Positions 1-12,363 of a DNA stretch of 64,000 bases are shown piece by piece. Each line of letters opens with the position of its first letter. Position 1 is the stretch's first letter. Under the pieces are notes generated by a model. It was not told the origin of the DNA and did not search any database. It saw only the letters and a program-made list of their open reading frames with translations. The position numbers were made by a program, and so were the translations under genes. Source of the stretch: Cydia pomonella (lineage: Eukaryota > Arthropoda > Insecta > Lepidoptera > Tortricidae); NCBI RefSeq assembly GCF_033807575.1, contig NC_084715.1, positions 12,015,349-12,079,348 of the forward strand, read 5' to 3'.

Positions 1-40
1 GACACATAGGCATATGTCTTGTGTCTTAAAAATTGACTAA

Positions 41-145
41 CATTATTTATTTATTTATTTATTTAATCTTTATTGCACAATACATGAAGGTACAAATGGT
101 GGACTTAATGCCTTAAGGCATTCTCTACCAGTCAACCAATGCACA
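41..145 (-). mobile_element. LINE 3' end with (TAAA)n tail
   Basis: Read on the minus strand, this is the 3' untranslated end of a 5'-truncated non-LTR retrotransposon. It contains the stretch GGTTGACTGGTAGAGAATGC (minus), then an AATAAA signal (plus TTTATT near 69-74), then a short TAAA-type tandem tail at about 43-67. The same layout is seen at 32.4-33.6 kb and 50.77-50.86 kb. The motif is, from memory, common in LINE 3' ends of Lepidoptera. No coding part is recognisable upstream of it. Confidence 0.7.
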
Positions 146-2037
146 CAACATAACAATGTACTAACATTTCGTTAGTACAGACCTGCTTAAAGGCAGCCCA
201 GGTTTGGCCAGATCTTCGAGTCAGTCATACGAGGATTTAATATGGCTCATAAGAAATAGTAACTTAAAGTATAGATACATTTGGAACACAATTGATTTTG
301 ATAGCATGAATAGTCATAAAAATATCGAGACACACGGCAGTGTGTCCAGTCAAGTTCAAAGAAAAAGTAGATAGGTATTTATATGAACCGGTATATTATT
401 ACGCGTATATACCAAATTTGATAATATATGAATATACCTATATATAATATATCAAGTATGGTAAACTTGTACTGCTTGTACAGTAGAATTTTCTTTGGTT
501 CTGGATCTGGTTTTGTATTGAGGACTATAAGAAATTTACTAGGAATGTCCAGATAATAGGTAAAGAAATATGGTGTCCAGACAAAGGTGGCATTTTGTTT
601 GCTAAGGTGCTGCAAAGAAATGCGATTCAAAATAGCCCTTATTTATAACGAAGTAGTCGATGAATGTCACATTTTATTGATTACATTTCTAGACCACTTC
701 CATAGTTCTTTTGCTCGATTATGACAGGGGTTGTCAAAGTATGGTACGCAAAACCGCAGGGGTTTGCCAGCGATCGTGAAGGGGTTCGCGACAAACGACA
801 AGTTTACATTAAAGCAACATTGTGCATTGTATCTATAAAACTATCAACACTCATCAATTTCTTCATTATCAATCCTACTATTTGTCAAATACCTATCTAA
901 ACGCAAATAATATTAAGTATTGTGTAAGTAGTAAATGACTAATGTGGATTAAATAATTATTTTATCAATTTTATTTTCATTTAATTAAATATATGAAAAG
1001 GAAATTCGTATTTTGATTTTATTTTATACATAAGTAGTGAATGACTAATACGGACTGATCATCAATCTTGTACTTATTCTCACTCCCCTTGTTTAGACAA
1101 CATTTAGGGACCACCTCATTTCAAAGTCAAACCAACTAACCAATCATTACAACCCCTAAAATAGAAATGATAAACCACAACAGTTAAAAGCAGCTGCTGT
1201 TCCTTTGAAACAGTTAATTGCCAGCCCATGTGTTTACAGCTTACTTTGCCTTTAAAAAACACTGAGTCAGGCTCTGGTTTCCCAACTATTTTTATCCATT
1301 AATTAAGGGTGGAATTAGCTGTGTTGTATGTAATTGTGCTGTAATTCATTTTTAATTCAAGCACAACATTAATAATGTTTTGTATTTTTTTTATTTTTAT
1401 TTAAACCAATACAAAGAAACTACAAAGGCTTGTGTCAAAATGTGGAGATTTTCACTATTAAAACCAGAAGCAAAGAAAATCCTGACGTACACTACAAGTC
1501 TACCAAAATGGACTGTAATGAACCTGTTGTTGAATGTGTTGTACACTCAGCATTAATAGTAGGGGATGAAACTGTTGTAGGTAGTTTCAATCACAGGATA
1601 TCTTAAGAAACCAGTTGTCATCTGAGCTCGGTATTTGATTTATAACATGGTGACAGCGTTGGGATATGAACCCACACCCTTTCAGCCTGGTGACTAAAAT
1701 CAAAAGCTTCAAAAGTATCACCCATGCTGGAATTCTTTTTCAAATGGTATCTGTATAAAGATTCAGAAACTGATAATACAGGGGAAAGTCCAAGGTAAAC
1801 GGAAATGTGGAAGAAGAAGTACCTCGTGGCTCAAAAACCTCAGGCGCTGGTTCAACATGAACACCAGATCGCTGTTTCGAGCTGCAGCATCAAAAGTAAA
1901 AAAATAGTCCTAATGATAGCCAACCTCAGGCAGGAGATGGCACCATAGGAAGATGGAGAATTAGTATTTCTACAGTTCTCATTCTCAAGTATCTGTCTCA
2001 GTCTACTTGTTCTACAGAACAAACACAAAAGAAACAT
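146..2037. other. AT-rich stretch, no gene recognised
   Basis: Only short open frames without motifs are present. Around 1640-1690 a TGGGATATGAACCC-like segment resembles a decayed tRNA-type B box on the minus strand, but no matching A box was found, so it is not called. Confidence 0.5.
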
Positions 2038-2142
2038 ATAGATTGTGTCATTCACGAAGACACGTGCCTTGACACGTACTGTCATGTTAATAAAGGTAAC
2101 ATTTGACTAAGCTGCATATCATCATGGATGACACAATCTATA
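2038..2142. mobile_element. Short MITE with about 22-bp terminal inverted repeats
   Basis: The left end ATAGATTGTGTCAT is matched by its reverse complement at the right end (ATGACACAATCTAT), and the similarity extends inward with mismatches through a CACGAAGAC / CATGATGAT region. Length is about 105 bp. A second copy of the same size lies at 48111-48214. There is no coding capacity, so any movement would depend on a transposase supplied elsewhere. Superfamily is not assignable from the ends alone. Confidence 0.65.
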
Positions 2143-2671
2143 TCTTTTTATTAATCTATTAGAGATGGTTCATTAATTTTGCGGCATAGTTTGATGCTGT
2201 ATCTAATTGGATCCATTTTATTCATTATTAAATATGATTTTTATAATCTAAACAGGAAAATCCCTGTTTAAAACTTTTGAGCTAGGACCGTAACAAGGTG
2301 TTAAAATGTAGTTCTTATGAACATGGTCAAGCTGGCCGACTATCTAATGAGGCGATGAGAACAGTGTGAAGTCAAGAGGTGAGATAGAAAGAGGTCATCG
2401 ATAGTATGAAATACATAGCACAAAAAAGAAAGATAGAGAGAGTGGGTCAAACTATGGGTTCAATGACCAATACTCAACAAACAATGGAATAGGTAAATGA
2501 CAAATGAGAGACAGTAGTTTAATGGGGTCATTCTCACATATTGTATCATAATTGAAGTGAGTATTGAGACTTTACTCACTGGAGAGTTATGAAGTTACGT
2601 GATAGCTAAACAGTTGAAATTTTTTAAGATGATGTATTTCTGTTGCCGCTATAACAACAAATACCTAAAAG
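2143..2671. other. No feature recognised
   Basis: Unique-looking AT-rich sequence with purine-rich patches; nothing supportable. Confidence 0.45.
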
Positions 2672-2721
2672 TACAGAACCCTCGGTGGGCGAGTATGACT
2701 CTCACTTGTCCGGTTTTTTAT
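2672..2721 (-). repeat. Isolated family-B terminus
   Basis: About 50 bp matches, with roughly eight differences, the outer end of the family-B repeat (GGAACCC, GGGCGAGT, CACTTGGCCG followed by a T-run) seen complete at 35191-36036 and 37151-37699. No other part of the element lies next to it, so it is a strongly truncated and old copy. Confidence 0.55.
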
Positions 2722-4351
2722 AGAACTTTAGTATATATGTATTGTCAACTGAAAATACCTAAGAGATTCCAAGTATGCAAGTATGCACCATAGATATGTG
2801 GGTCGAAATTCTTTTCATTGTCTTGTTTTGGACCACTTTGTCACCCTTGCATTTCTGTATTTGACCCATGTAACTAAACAGGCACTAAAAGAATTTACTT
2901 ATCTTCGGAATACAAGTACCTATAATAGGAACTTTATTAAATGCAGCACAAAATTTCTTTAGCCAGTTTCACATTAACTCAATAGCTATTATAAACGAAA
3001 GTGTTGTTTACAGGTTTAAGATATGATCTAATGTAAATATTTAATATAGTAAACATCAATAAGTTTTTCATTTCTTACCACATCTTTGTTTTTATTACCT
3101 TACTAATTGTATTATCTACAATGAAGACAATGATAACAAGAAGCATTTTAAAAGTTAAATCATAGAAAATGGATTGATTTGGAGTTACATAACTTAGGGT
3201 TGCAGAGGAGGCAAAATGCCACTGGTGTCCGTTCCGGGAGTCTCTGACCACAGTAGCAACATATAATATTAAAAAAAAAGCACAGTATTCTTTCAGATAT
3301 ATTTGTCATGGGAGTCAGTTGAAAGTTGTTCCACTACAGTGCCAGGAACTTGTTATTTTACTGTTTTAGTTTTTAAAGTTTGTTTGTTGTTATAAAGCCT
3401 ACCTAAAGTCAGCCTCCCCTCTTATGTCCGCCAGCACAAAAACTATTAAAGTTAGATGGCTGATAGCCATACCCCGGAGTTTATGGTGCAGAAATGTTTG
3501 ACATTAACCAAAAAAGTAGGCTTACATGCAGCCCATTCATTCACAGTTTATTGTATATTAAAAAAAATTAAAATCTTGTATCAGAATCCCCAGGGTATAC
3601 TAACACTTTGGGGCAGTTCTGTTCAGTGATTATGATAAAAAAAGTTATATAAGAAACAAGTTAGATTCAGTCTTCTAATCTCCCATTTCAAAATGGAGTA
3701 AGTTATAGTAAAGTTATGAGTGTGAAATTCAGTGTTATTATTAATATTCACTTTGCAACAAAAGCTCTTAAAATTGAAATCAAACCCAAAACTCACTAAT
3801 AATTACACTTCCTTTTGTAACAAATCTATTAACAATTAAATAGTTTGATATTCCCTGTCACTTGATTTATTATCTGCTTTGTCTATAAATTGTATGTTGC
3901 AATGGATGCAAGTGGCACCAATCAAACCTTCAACTTATCACTAGAGGCGACATAATTTACTTACTTGCATAAGTAAATGTATTATATTGTTTCAACCATA
4001 ATAAAAAAATATATCCATTTAATTGATTGGTTTGGTAGTACAAATTAAATATTAGTAACGTAAGCAAGAAGCCCTTGAAAGGGAGTGTTATTTATATATA
4101 CTTACACTAAGAATACCTATTGTTGTAAAAATCTCACATTAGCAACTGTCTGCTAAAAACTTAACCTACTTTCAGAAGTCGCGAGGAAACAAAAGATTAA
4201 CCTAAAATCGAAGTTTCTTGGTGTCCCGTTTAGCATAACACAGTTTCTCAAACCTTTCAAGTGTTACATTTAATTTTAACGCCAGGTCAATGCGTGGCCG
4301 GAGTTTTAGGTCAGCCACGGTACGATGAACTTAGCGTGGTTCACTACTTAC
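2722..4351. other. No gene recognised
   Basis: AT-rich sequence without a recognisable repeat or long open frame. If the minus-strand exon candidate at 4352 is real, this is the start of its first intron. Confidence 0.45.
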
Positions 4352-4650
4352 CGTAGAATTCTTATGGTTCCCACAGGAAGGCGTGCATTAGTTAGCTTTA
4401 TTCGAGTATCGAAAGTTGCCTTTGAGGAAACCGGCAATGAAAACAATCACTGCTTACTCCAACACTAGATCCAACAGTAACAACACTTGTAAAATCCACT
4501 AAATTAAAGGCACTGCATATAAAAAATGCAACTAACGAACACCACCGATCATCATAATAACACTACGGTTTCGTCGAAATGTCTGCACTGGTAGTTTGTA
4601 CAGTTTCTGGAACATCGATAAAAAATGTTCACATGTTTATTTAACAACAA
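4352..4650 (-). other. Candidate 5' noncoding exon (weak)
   Basis: On the minus strand the sequence CTACG|GTAAGTAGT (exon ending at 4352) is an almost ideal splice donor. The roughly 300 bases upstream of it carry no long open frame. They are preceded, further upstream on this strand, by a GC-rich patch at 4690-4880 that could be a promoter. This layout suits a first, noncoding exon of a gene continuing leftwards out of the window. The upstream boundary is arbitrary. A donor of this quality also occurs by chance in tens of kilobases, so the call is tentative. Confidence 0.25.
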
Positions 4651-4689
4651 ATTAATTACAAATGCACCGCAAAATCCAAAAAACACAAG

Positions 4690-4880
4690 ACGCGCAGCTG
4701 ACTGTCAGCCTGTCGCCTCTCGCTTGGCTTGAGTTTGACTACGGGTCTGCGGAAGGGTGGGGCGAGGGGCAGCCGGCGCTCCTACCGCGCCCCCTACCGA
4801 CTGCGCCGTGCAAGTCAATTTCATTGCGTTCATTTTATGACGTTATTCAAAGCCGCGTTCTCTCGATAATAGGTAGGCAT
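4690..4880. promoter_or_regulatory. GC-rich patch, possible promoter
   Basis: Base composition rises sharply here (several CG dinucleotides, G+C clearly above both flanks) in an otherwise AT-rich region. It is not part of a repeat copy seen elsewhere in the window. Position just upstream of a minus-strand donor site suggests promoter-proximal DNA. There is no clear TATA or initiator placement. The 79-codon frame across it on the plus strand has no recognisable domain. Confidence 0.25.
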
Positions 4881-5084
4881 GCAAGCGACGTGAACGGGTA
4901 GTAAAGTTACAGGTGGTTTTATAATTCTAAAAATTTTTCATCCCTTTTTAATCAGCAATAATTATTAAATTAAATAATCATTTATTTCAGGCATTTACAG
5001 CCCATTTGTGTGTTAGTTACATACAAAGTAAAAAATAAGAATTACTTAATGTTAAGACTTACAGCTTATATAAAACCTAACATG

Positions 5085-5775
5085 CAAAAAACCGGCCAAG
5101 AGCATGTCGGGCCACGCTCAGTGTAGGGTTCCGTAGTTACTCTTCCGTCACAATAAGCTAAACTGGAGCTTAAAGTATAGTAAATTGTTAACCAAGGGAT
5201 GAAACGGTACCTTTCACCCGAGTTAAACAAATAGGCAAATTTGCATAATCAGTACCTAATTAAAGTAAGTCTTTTTACTATGAAGGGAAAACTTTTTGCG
5301 ATAACTCAAAAACAGCTAAACTGATCATGTCCGCTATAGTTTTCAATTAATGTCTTTCGTAAGCTCTACTTCCACGATTTTTTTCATATTTTTTTGACCT
5401 ATGGTTCAAAAGTTAGAGGGGGGGACACATTTTTTTTTCTTTCGGAGCGATTATCTCCGAATATATTCACTTTATCAAAAAATGTTTCTTGAAAACCCCT
5501 ATTCGTTTTGGAAGACCTTTCCAACGATACCCGACACTCCAGGGTTGAAGCGAAAAAAAAATTTCACCCCCACTTTACGTGTAGGGGAGGTACCCTAAAA
5601 AAAAAAAATTTAGATTTTATTGTACGACTTTCTCGGCTTTATTGATTTATATATCCATGCCAAATTTCAGCTTTCTAGCACTAACGACCACGTAGCAAAG
5701 CCTCGGACAGACAGGCAGACAGACGGACATGGCGAAACTATAAGGGTTCCTAGTTGACTACGGAACCCTAAAAAC
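5085..5775 (+). repeat. Family-A interspersed repeat, copy 1
   Basis: About 690 bp, from ACCGGCCAAGAGCATG to CTACGGAACCCTAAAAA. AGGGTTCCGTA near the left end is the inverse of TACGGAACCCT at the right end. A near-identical copy lies at 30541-31282. Internal landmarks are a G-run followed by GACACA and T-runs, and a GACA-type tract near the right end (5703-5731, interrupted). Near the right end, copy 1 reads CCTAGTTGACTACGG where copy 2 reads a longer TTTATGCCATTTGGCTACGG, so it has a local change. No coding function; open frames inside are low-complexity. Confidence 0.75.
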
Positions 5776-5793
5776 GAGGTACGTGCACTGCGC

Positions 5794-5855
5794 TGCGAAA
5801 TTGTATGGAGAAATTATGAATGAATTCATTGACAAAGTCGCCATGCACTTTTACG
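5794..5855 (+). repeat. Short segment shared with 27739-27800
   Basis: GAAATTGTATGGAGAAATTA...GACAAAGTCGCCATG resembles, at about 80 percent by eye, a segment inside the repeat at 27.6-27.9 kb. It is a fragment of that repeat family, adjacent to family-A copy 1. Confidence 0.5.
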
Positions 5856-5960
5856 AAAACCGGATGAGCTTTATAATTTTAATTAATCACAATTCATAAC
5901 AACTATCATTTTCGACTAGAATTATGAGTTATAGTCCATGGAATTGGTACATTTTACCTA

Positions 5961-6681
5961 ACATCAAATGAGGTAGTTCTGTTTTTTTAATATGTTGGTA
6001 GTGATGAAATGGTAATAACAAATCCAAGTTTTCGACCTCGAAAGCCTTTAGGATCATCCATTAAATTTTAGGACTTTTTCAGTTTTTGTAAAAAAAAATC
6101 CACCGAGAACCGGAGTTACGGCAAAAGTCACTATGCACACTTTCAAGAAGATGAAATTTGCAATTAATTGACAATATAGTCTTAATAGTCTTAGTGAGCC
6201 AAATAGTTTCTACGGCTTCTCAAAGGTTTACAAAATTTTGACTAACTATAACTGCAAAAACGGTTGTAGGTACCAGCAGTTGTAGTTGCAGGGAAGCAGG
6301 ACTCAAATTCTCAGCTGTTTGCAACTACTGCAATGGTCAATCCTGCTAATATACCAAACCGGAGATGTGATGGGATGACCGACATTGAAAAACCATTCAT
6401 TGATGATCCACCATTAGATGACGATTTCGACCTGTGCCTGATGAGGTTGACGAAGAAATGCTACCACATACGCTAGGTGCAAAAGAAGTGCCGTGGATTC
6501 AGAGGACAAGCGTGGTCCATCAAAGATATACAAGAGATGCGAGTTATAATAAGTTCCCTCACTGTACAGTATATTATATACACAATGATCCGAAGGGCTT
6601 TCGAGGTTGAAAACTTGGATTTGTCATTACTAGTTCATCACTAATTACATATATAAAAAAACAGAACACCTCATTTGATGC
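5961..6681 (+). mobile_element. PIF/Harbinger-like DNA transposon, nonautonomous
   Basis: Two inverted arms of about 98 bp (5961-6058 and 6584-6681) match closely: ACATCAAATGAGG... inward to CGAAAGCC...GGATCAT. Between them lies a frameshifted protein remnant (6276-6570) that ends just before the right arm. The inverted resemblance may extend outwards to GGAATTGGTAC at about 5940-5950 and its inverse GTACCAGTTCC at about 6719-6731, with unequal spacers. The right spacer holds two direct copies of GCAACACCTCTT. The superfamily call comes from the protein remnant. Clear target-site duplications were not identified. Confidence 0.6.
6276..6570 (+). pseudogene. Harbinger-type transposase C-terminal remnant
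   Basis: The first frame reads ...FATTAMV.NPANIPNRRCDGM..IEKPFIDDPPLDD and then shifts at about 6430 into a second frame reading PVPDEVDEEMLPHTLG.KEVPWIQRTSVVHQRYTRDASYN. The order (a hydrophobic ATTAxV-N-A segment, then an acidic, proline-rich linker, then a basic tail near the transposon end) resembles the C-terminus of HARBI1-like nucleases, where a VLHNIA segment precedes an acidic tail. The DDE catalytic core is absent. The frameshift and missing N-terminus make it non-functional. It could instead be a captured fragment of another gene. Confidence 0.5.
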
Positions 6682-6732
6682 AACACCTCTTGCATGCATG
6701 GGCAACACCTCTTTTTTGGTACCAGTTCCACG

Positions 6733-8267
6733 TATTATTAGTCTTGTTATTTTTCACCATTATCTTACAGATTATGAAATTCGCGCCCTTTTTATAATCC
6801 AGTGATTTTTTAAACCCTGTAGTACAGGCAGCAATAACTAAGCAGGAAAATGATAAGCACACTCTTATTCACGTAACAAAATTAATGTCGGCAGTGCGTG
6901 CGCTATACACACTCGTCGTCCTCGTCGAGAGCCTCTCGCCGAGTCTCGGCATGCACCGCTCCGATCCAATCGGAGAAGCACGAGACGAGACAAGAGGAAG
7001 AGCGAGACGAGAATGGAGCAGCATGTACTCAATCGGTCTCGGCCTGTCTCGGGGTCTCTCGACGAGTGTGTACACGTACAGCCCGCATAAAGAATTGTGT
7101 TCAGCCTGAACAGTTCGGGTGATTCTGCACCTCACCCACTTATCATCAGCTCCCGACACGGAAATCAATATTATGTACCTATTTAGGTGTCGTATACTTA
7201 ATCATCAATTCATCACAAGATGAAAGTTCTTTGCTGTAAGATACTTAAGTATGTTGCACTACGTTTGGATGGCTCGGAATCACGCTTCATCAGTTACGTT
7301 AAACTCAGCGAGTAATCTTCGAAACCCAACTTTCCTAACGTCGGTAGCAGTAGTGAGCAAGTACTTATACGTAACATAGGTAAGTAATTTACGCCGGTTC
7401 TGTAGTTCAGTCGTAGTCGCATTACGAACGACCGCCTTCTCCGATCACCGAAGTGGAGGAACGAGTTGCCTGGAACGCGGTATGCGCGATTGGAAACATA
7501 AACAAGCCCGGCCCGGCCCGATGAAAGCACGCGCCGGCAGTTGTTAGCCTTCGTGCCTTCAGAAATCCGCAAACAGATTGCATATTTTCGAAAAAAAGCG
7601 CCTTTTCGCACGGCTCACTTTCGGACAATTTTCGAGAAAGTAATCCTTCATTGGCTATCTATCAAGGGCCCCATAATTTCTCCATTTCATTACCCTTCTG
7701 TAGCTCCCTGTAATTACTAGCAGTTTACCGGCAGATGAGTTAATGTTTGAAATTCTGGGTTGTTTGTAGCTTGTAGGCTTGCGGGGAAAGTGAAGTGTTA
7801 ATGTGACAACTTGATAATAGAGTTTCGTTCCTTTCCGAGTGCGAACCGGGAAGGAATACCGTGAACTGAGACCTCGCTAAATAGCCTGCCTGAAGTGTAA
7901 TTGCCTGTCTAAGAGCATTATATTGTAGGACTACCTGCCTGATTATTAGGTAGGTGTTAAGTTCTTATAAGAGCTTACTGTATTGTTTTGGCTGGTTCTT
8001 GCTCAGTGTCATGGAACATCTGCTCCCGTTTTTACACAGTAACACTATACTTCACCCCAATTCATGGAACGGAAGTTGGGTGCGGGTGCGTTTTGGGCGC
8101 GTCCTTGAGAGCGATTCGTGGATTGGGACCGGATATTTCTATTCGCCTGTTTTATTTTCGAGCGCGATAGATAATGTATAAATGTAAGTTTTGTGTTTTA
8201 GTTGCAGACTATGACTCTCATATAATATACCTATATATTTGTATATGTACTAAGTATATAAAAACTT
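6733..8267. other. No gene recognised; GC-rich patches
   Basis: Two GC-richer patches stand out. At 6900-7075 there is CGAGAC/GTCTCG-rich sequence in which pyrimidine-rich CTCGTC blocks face purine-rich GACGAG blocks, giving an imperfect palindrome. At 7430-7600 there is a CCCGGCCCGGCCCG tract. Several overlapping frames of 60-105 codons cross these patches on both strands, as expected where stop codons are rare; none has a recognisable domain. Confidence 0.4.
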
Positions 8268-8520
8268 ATTTTCACGTCAGCAGCTGGTACAAGGGTAATT
8301 TGCTGCTTAAAAACAGTAAGCAAAATCGCATTTTGCTAACAGAGTGAGACAAAATAACATTCAAGTGACCTTATATTCGAATGACATTTCAACGAGATCA
8401 AAGTTATTTACATCTTGTGCGCTTTTGAGTCCCTCTGCGCTCAAGAAACTTTCGCTTGCTCAAAATAAGCACTCGAAGAAATATCAAACTTTGCTCTTGT
8501 TGTACAAATAACTATTTTTT
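8268..8520 (+). repeat. Interspersed repeat O, copy 1
   Basis: Begins TTTTCACGTCAGCAGCT and ends near TACAAATAACTA. The first 80 bp recur, same orientation, at 63918-64000, where the window ends. The family is familiar from lepidopteran sequences (inference from memory). No coding capacity and no obvious terminal inverted repeat. Confidence 0.65.
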
Positions 8521-11500
8521 TAAAAGTGCAACAGTACATACCTACTCGTAATTAATTACCTATTCGTTTTGTAAGTATGTTAAGACGTTTATAACAAAGA
8601 AAGTGTTTACACTATTGTATTGCGTGATTGATCAGTGGAAGTGGATGAATGCATAATTCACTCTCCACAGAGGTAGCTAGGCAGGTACTCGTACTTAACC
8701 ATCAACCTGTCGAACCTATAATAAAACCTCTTTAGTTCGTTACTTCTATTCAAAAGTTTCGAGCTCGTGAGTGACGTTTCTACAACAGTTCTACGCCATT
8801 TCTATTGTTTAAAATTAAATAGTGAATACAAGAGGAAGCTCAGGATCAGCAGGAAGAGCATAAAGAAATAACTTAATATTTCGTTAGATATGACCGTGGT
8901 GCTCAATCCGCGTTATGCAAGCATGAACACAGAAGTTCTGTTTACATACCTATAGCCCAGTCATGTTATGAGAGGAAGCCTTTGCTCTTGGATTTCGTGT
9001 ATGGACACAAATAAGTCTTGTGTGTGGAAATTGTATATTATATGAACTGATATGTTGAAACGTATTTGAAACGCTACGTTTATATTTAAAAAATCTAAGA
9101 ATCAACCAATTTCCGGTATTAAGTTTTAGCGTGGTTTTAGCCATTACTGTATACGGGTAAAAAGAAGTAAGTATCGTCATTCGCATGACAAAAAAAAAAC
9201 AACTCTTAAGCTTACCTAGTGTCGTAAATTGTATAAGGTGGTTAACCAGCTAGCATTATAGAATTTGCGGCACTGTTATACCTAGACCAGGTAGGTACCC
9301 TAGTTACGTTCCTCTGTAACAATACAAACGGATATCCTTTCCATTTCGAAGCTTATACGGCCCAAGGATAAATGCTATTTGAATAAGTTATAGTTTATTT
9401 TTAGGATATGATTTAAAGGGGCCGATGTTGTCGAATTAAGTAAGCAGGTATATGCCATTGAAAGTGAGATAATAAAATTGTTATTAGATAATGACTTACC
9501 ACGTGAATCGTCCGACTCAGTTCACAAAAAGAAGAATATGATATAGAAATATAGAAAAGAGCAAGAAAGTAGGCAAGGCATCATACTTGGAATCCTCTTG
9601 TTTAATTTGCCTATGTCAAATACAGCACCACTTTTTTTTGTGGGTATTTATATATTTTTTGGGTCTTACTCACGAGGATGCAGATAGCATTGCAGCAGAA
9701 ATTTCTGCAAAGCACAAATATGTAGTATCTAAAATATTGTCGAGTGTTTCACGTTTTATTCGCGTCTTGAATACATCATGTGAATCATGTCCTATACGCG
9801 CGATTCAAGTGAGACAGGAATGCCACCAAAGGGAGTATAGTAGACGCGTAGGTACCTATTTATACGTTACAACTGTCGTTCGCGTGCTCGACGTGCCTGC
9901 TCAAAATATCGTGCGTGCGACGTCCTGTCGACTTCCGTCGATTCAACTCAAGCTCTGCTGGATCACATTGTTACACGACATACGGCATTTTTCAAGGCCC
10001 AATACCAGATATGAAGAAATGATGAAAAACCATAAATCATGGGTTAATTTCCCGCTTTTACCAGAAATTTGTGACAACTGAAAGGTAACAGCTGGGATTT
10101 TTTTGCATCTGTTAAGTACTTACCACTGGGAACACTGAGAATGGAAAATCCCGCACGTATCACCAAATTATCTAGGTATCTAAATAAAGAGTGTCTTAAA
10201 TTTTTGCTGTAGGCAATAATAATAAGTCGACAGGTGATTGAGTTAACTATGAATCAGGCATGAATAATATGAATTAGTTCGAAGAGAGACTTAAAATCAT
10301 ATATTTTTAGGGTTCCCGGTTGGTGAAGGGTAAGATAGATCACCAGTTCCTCGCTACATGAAGTTTACCTGCATTTTGACGGAACTACACGTTACGCTAC
10401 GATATAAGAGACTGAGAACGAACCTTGGAATCAGAGGTAAGAAACATTAATTATACTTATACTCGTATCATCACATGCTGGTCACACTGACCAACCCCTA
10501 GGCGGTTTTCTGTGGCTGGTCATGAACTGATCTAAGGAGAGGTAAGTAGGTATTCCTCTATTGTTATGTATGTTTAATGGACTTTTTATTAGACGTAACG
10601 ACAGTCATTGGATAATATTTGAATACGATTCGTTGTAAGATGGAAACCCGCATACCTACTACTTATAATATATTTTTTCTGCGCACTTACATAAGTTTTT
10701 TATGTGATCATTGTCCCAAGTTTTTCGACAATGCCCAAGGACTACAGAATTATCAGATTGACCGACAGCACCGACACGTCGAGGGCAGGCGGTACTTTTT
10801 GAACTTGACAAGTTTTTTATAAAAAGAAGCCACTCGAAAGAGATGAAAATTACGTTAAACGGGTTTTTACTACCTACCATCTCTTTTTGAGGACAGAACG
10901 GGTTTTGAGGACTGCTGAGACTGAATTATAAATTTATAATTAGGTATCACAATTCTGTTTTAATTCATTAAATATGCCTTGATTAAAAAACGCCGTGTGC
11001 GAAAACAGAAAACGTATTCATCGTTACCGAATATACAGATGCTGAAAAGCGAAAAAAGGTCAGGAGTCCTTACACCGCTGAAGACCTGATAAGTACTAAT
11101 GCGTTAATGTATCACGTTCTCATTGGTGAATAGAATCCCTGACATGCAATGGCTCATGCAGTCCTCACCCTAAATAAACCGATGACACAACCTTTATAAC
11201 TTTGCAAAGGAAGAAGACAATGAATCGTAAACACCTGCATTTTGCAGTGCACTGAATGGATTTCCTCGTAGACGATGCTGCAATACTGCGTGGGTGAGCT
11301 GTAGGCTAATAGGCCAAAGGAATAAGTGAACATGATACTTACAGTTGTAAACTGTTGGGTTGATTACTTGTTATTTGTCAATTTAAGTGCCTAGGTAAAG
11401 TTTCATTTACCTACGCATTATTGTGTAAGGTTTCAAGACTGCTACTTCCTTCTTTCAATCTTAGCTCTTTTTAGATTGTACCCATGAGCCCATATATCTA

Positions 11501-12363
11501 CTTCCCATCAAGAGTTCATAGCATATCCCAAAAGTTTGGCATAGGCATAGGCATCCCCTGATCAAAAGTAGAGACTGCAGTCATAGAGAACACCGAGATC
11601 GACTGTTTAATATAGTTACTTTCCAAACCACACAAAGCAGGTGTGATTTTGTTTAATGTTAATTAGGCATTCGAGGTATAATTTTAGAGGTAAACAAATT
11701 CTGAACGTACCTACCAAAGTCAGCTCATTTGAGTTGAAGGTGCACATTCATTAAAAATTGTTACATAACGCAATATTATAGTAAGATGAGAATTGCGCAT
11801 TGATTTACAGATATTTTGCAACAAAGATGCAGCAATGACTTGTTCAAAGTGCGTTGAACTGTGCTCTTCTTTATCTCTGAATATTATCTAACGCGTTTAA
11901 ATCGATATCTTTAGAAAAACGATCTAACGCTAGTTATATCATAAATTTCAATAAACGATTAAGCACACAGTAATTGGGCAGTTTAAATTACGGAGCATTG
12001 CATAACTTTGTTCTAATACAAAAGGGTGTAAGTACTTCATACTTAGTACCATATAAACCCCTTGCGGTTACAAGAACACATCAAACCCGCCTACGGTATC
12101 GAGACCCATAAAATTACCCATATAATCTTAATACTTATAAATAACGGTTTATAGTGATTTTCAATTAATTTAACAAAATTATGGAACTTAAATTATATCT
12201 ACAGGTGGTTATACTGTTCGTTTTGTTTCTAATCTATTAGCAGTATGTATGAATGTCTATTTGCATCAAAATGATTTAAATTATAAGTAAGTTTAATAAT
12301 GTTTGATTTTCTTTCTCCTTTTACATTTTAAATAAGTAAAGATCAATACGGATAAGTGTGTTA
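8521..12363. other. 3.8 kb without a recognised gene
   Basis: The longest frame is 164 codons at 9587-10081 (+). It has no domain or repeat I recognise, a patchy composition and a T-rich N-terminal part. Frames of about 100 codons are expected by chance in this much sequence, and this one is only moderately longer, so it is not called. Donor-like CAGAG|GTAAGA (near 10435) and AGAG|GTAAGTAGG (near 10540) on the plus strand lack a convincing coding frame in front. Confidence 0.4.

Noticed and set aside
9587..10081. 164-codon plus-strand open frame, the second longest in the window
   Set aside because: No domain, repeat match, splice or poly(A) context; patchy composition. Long frames by chance are expected in GC-richer patches.
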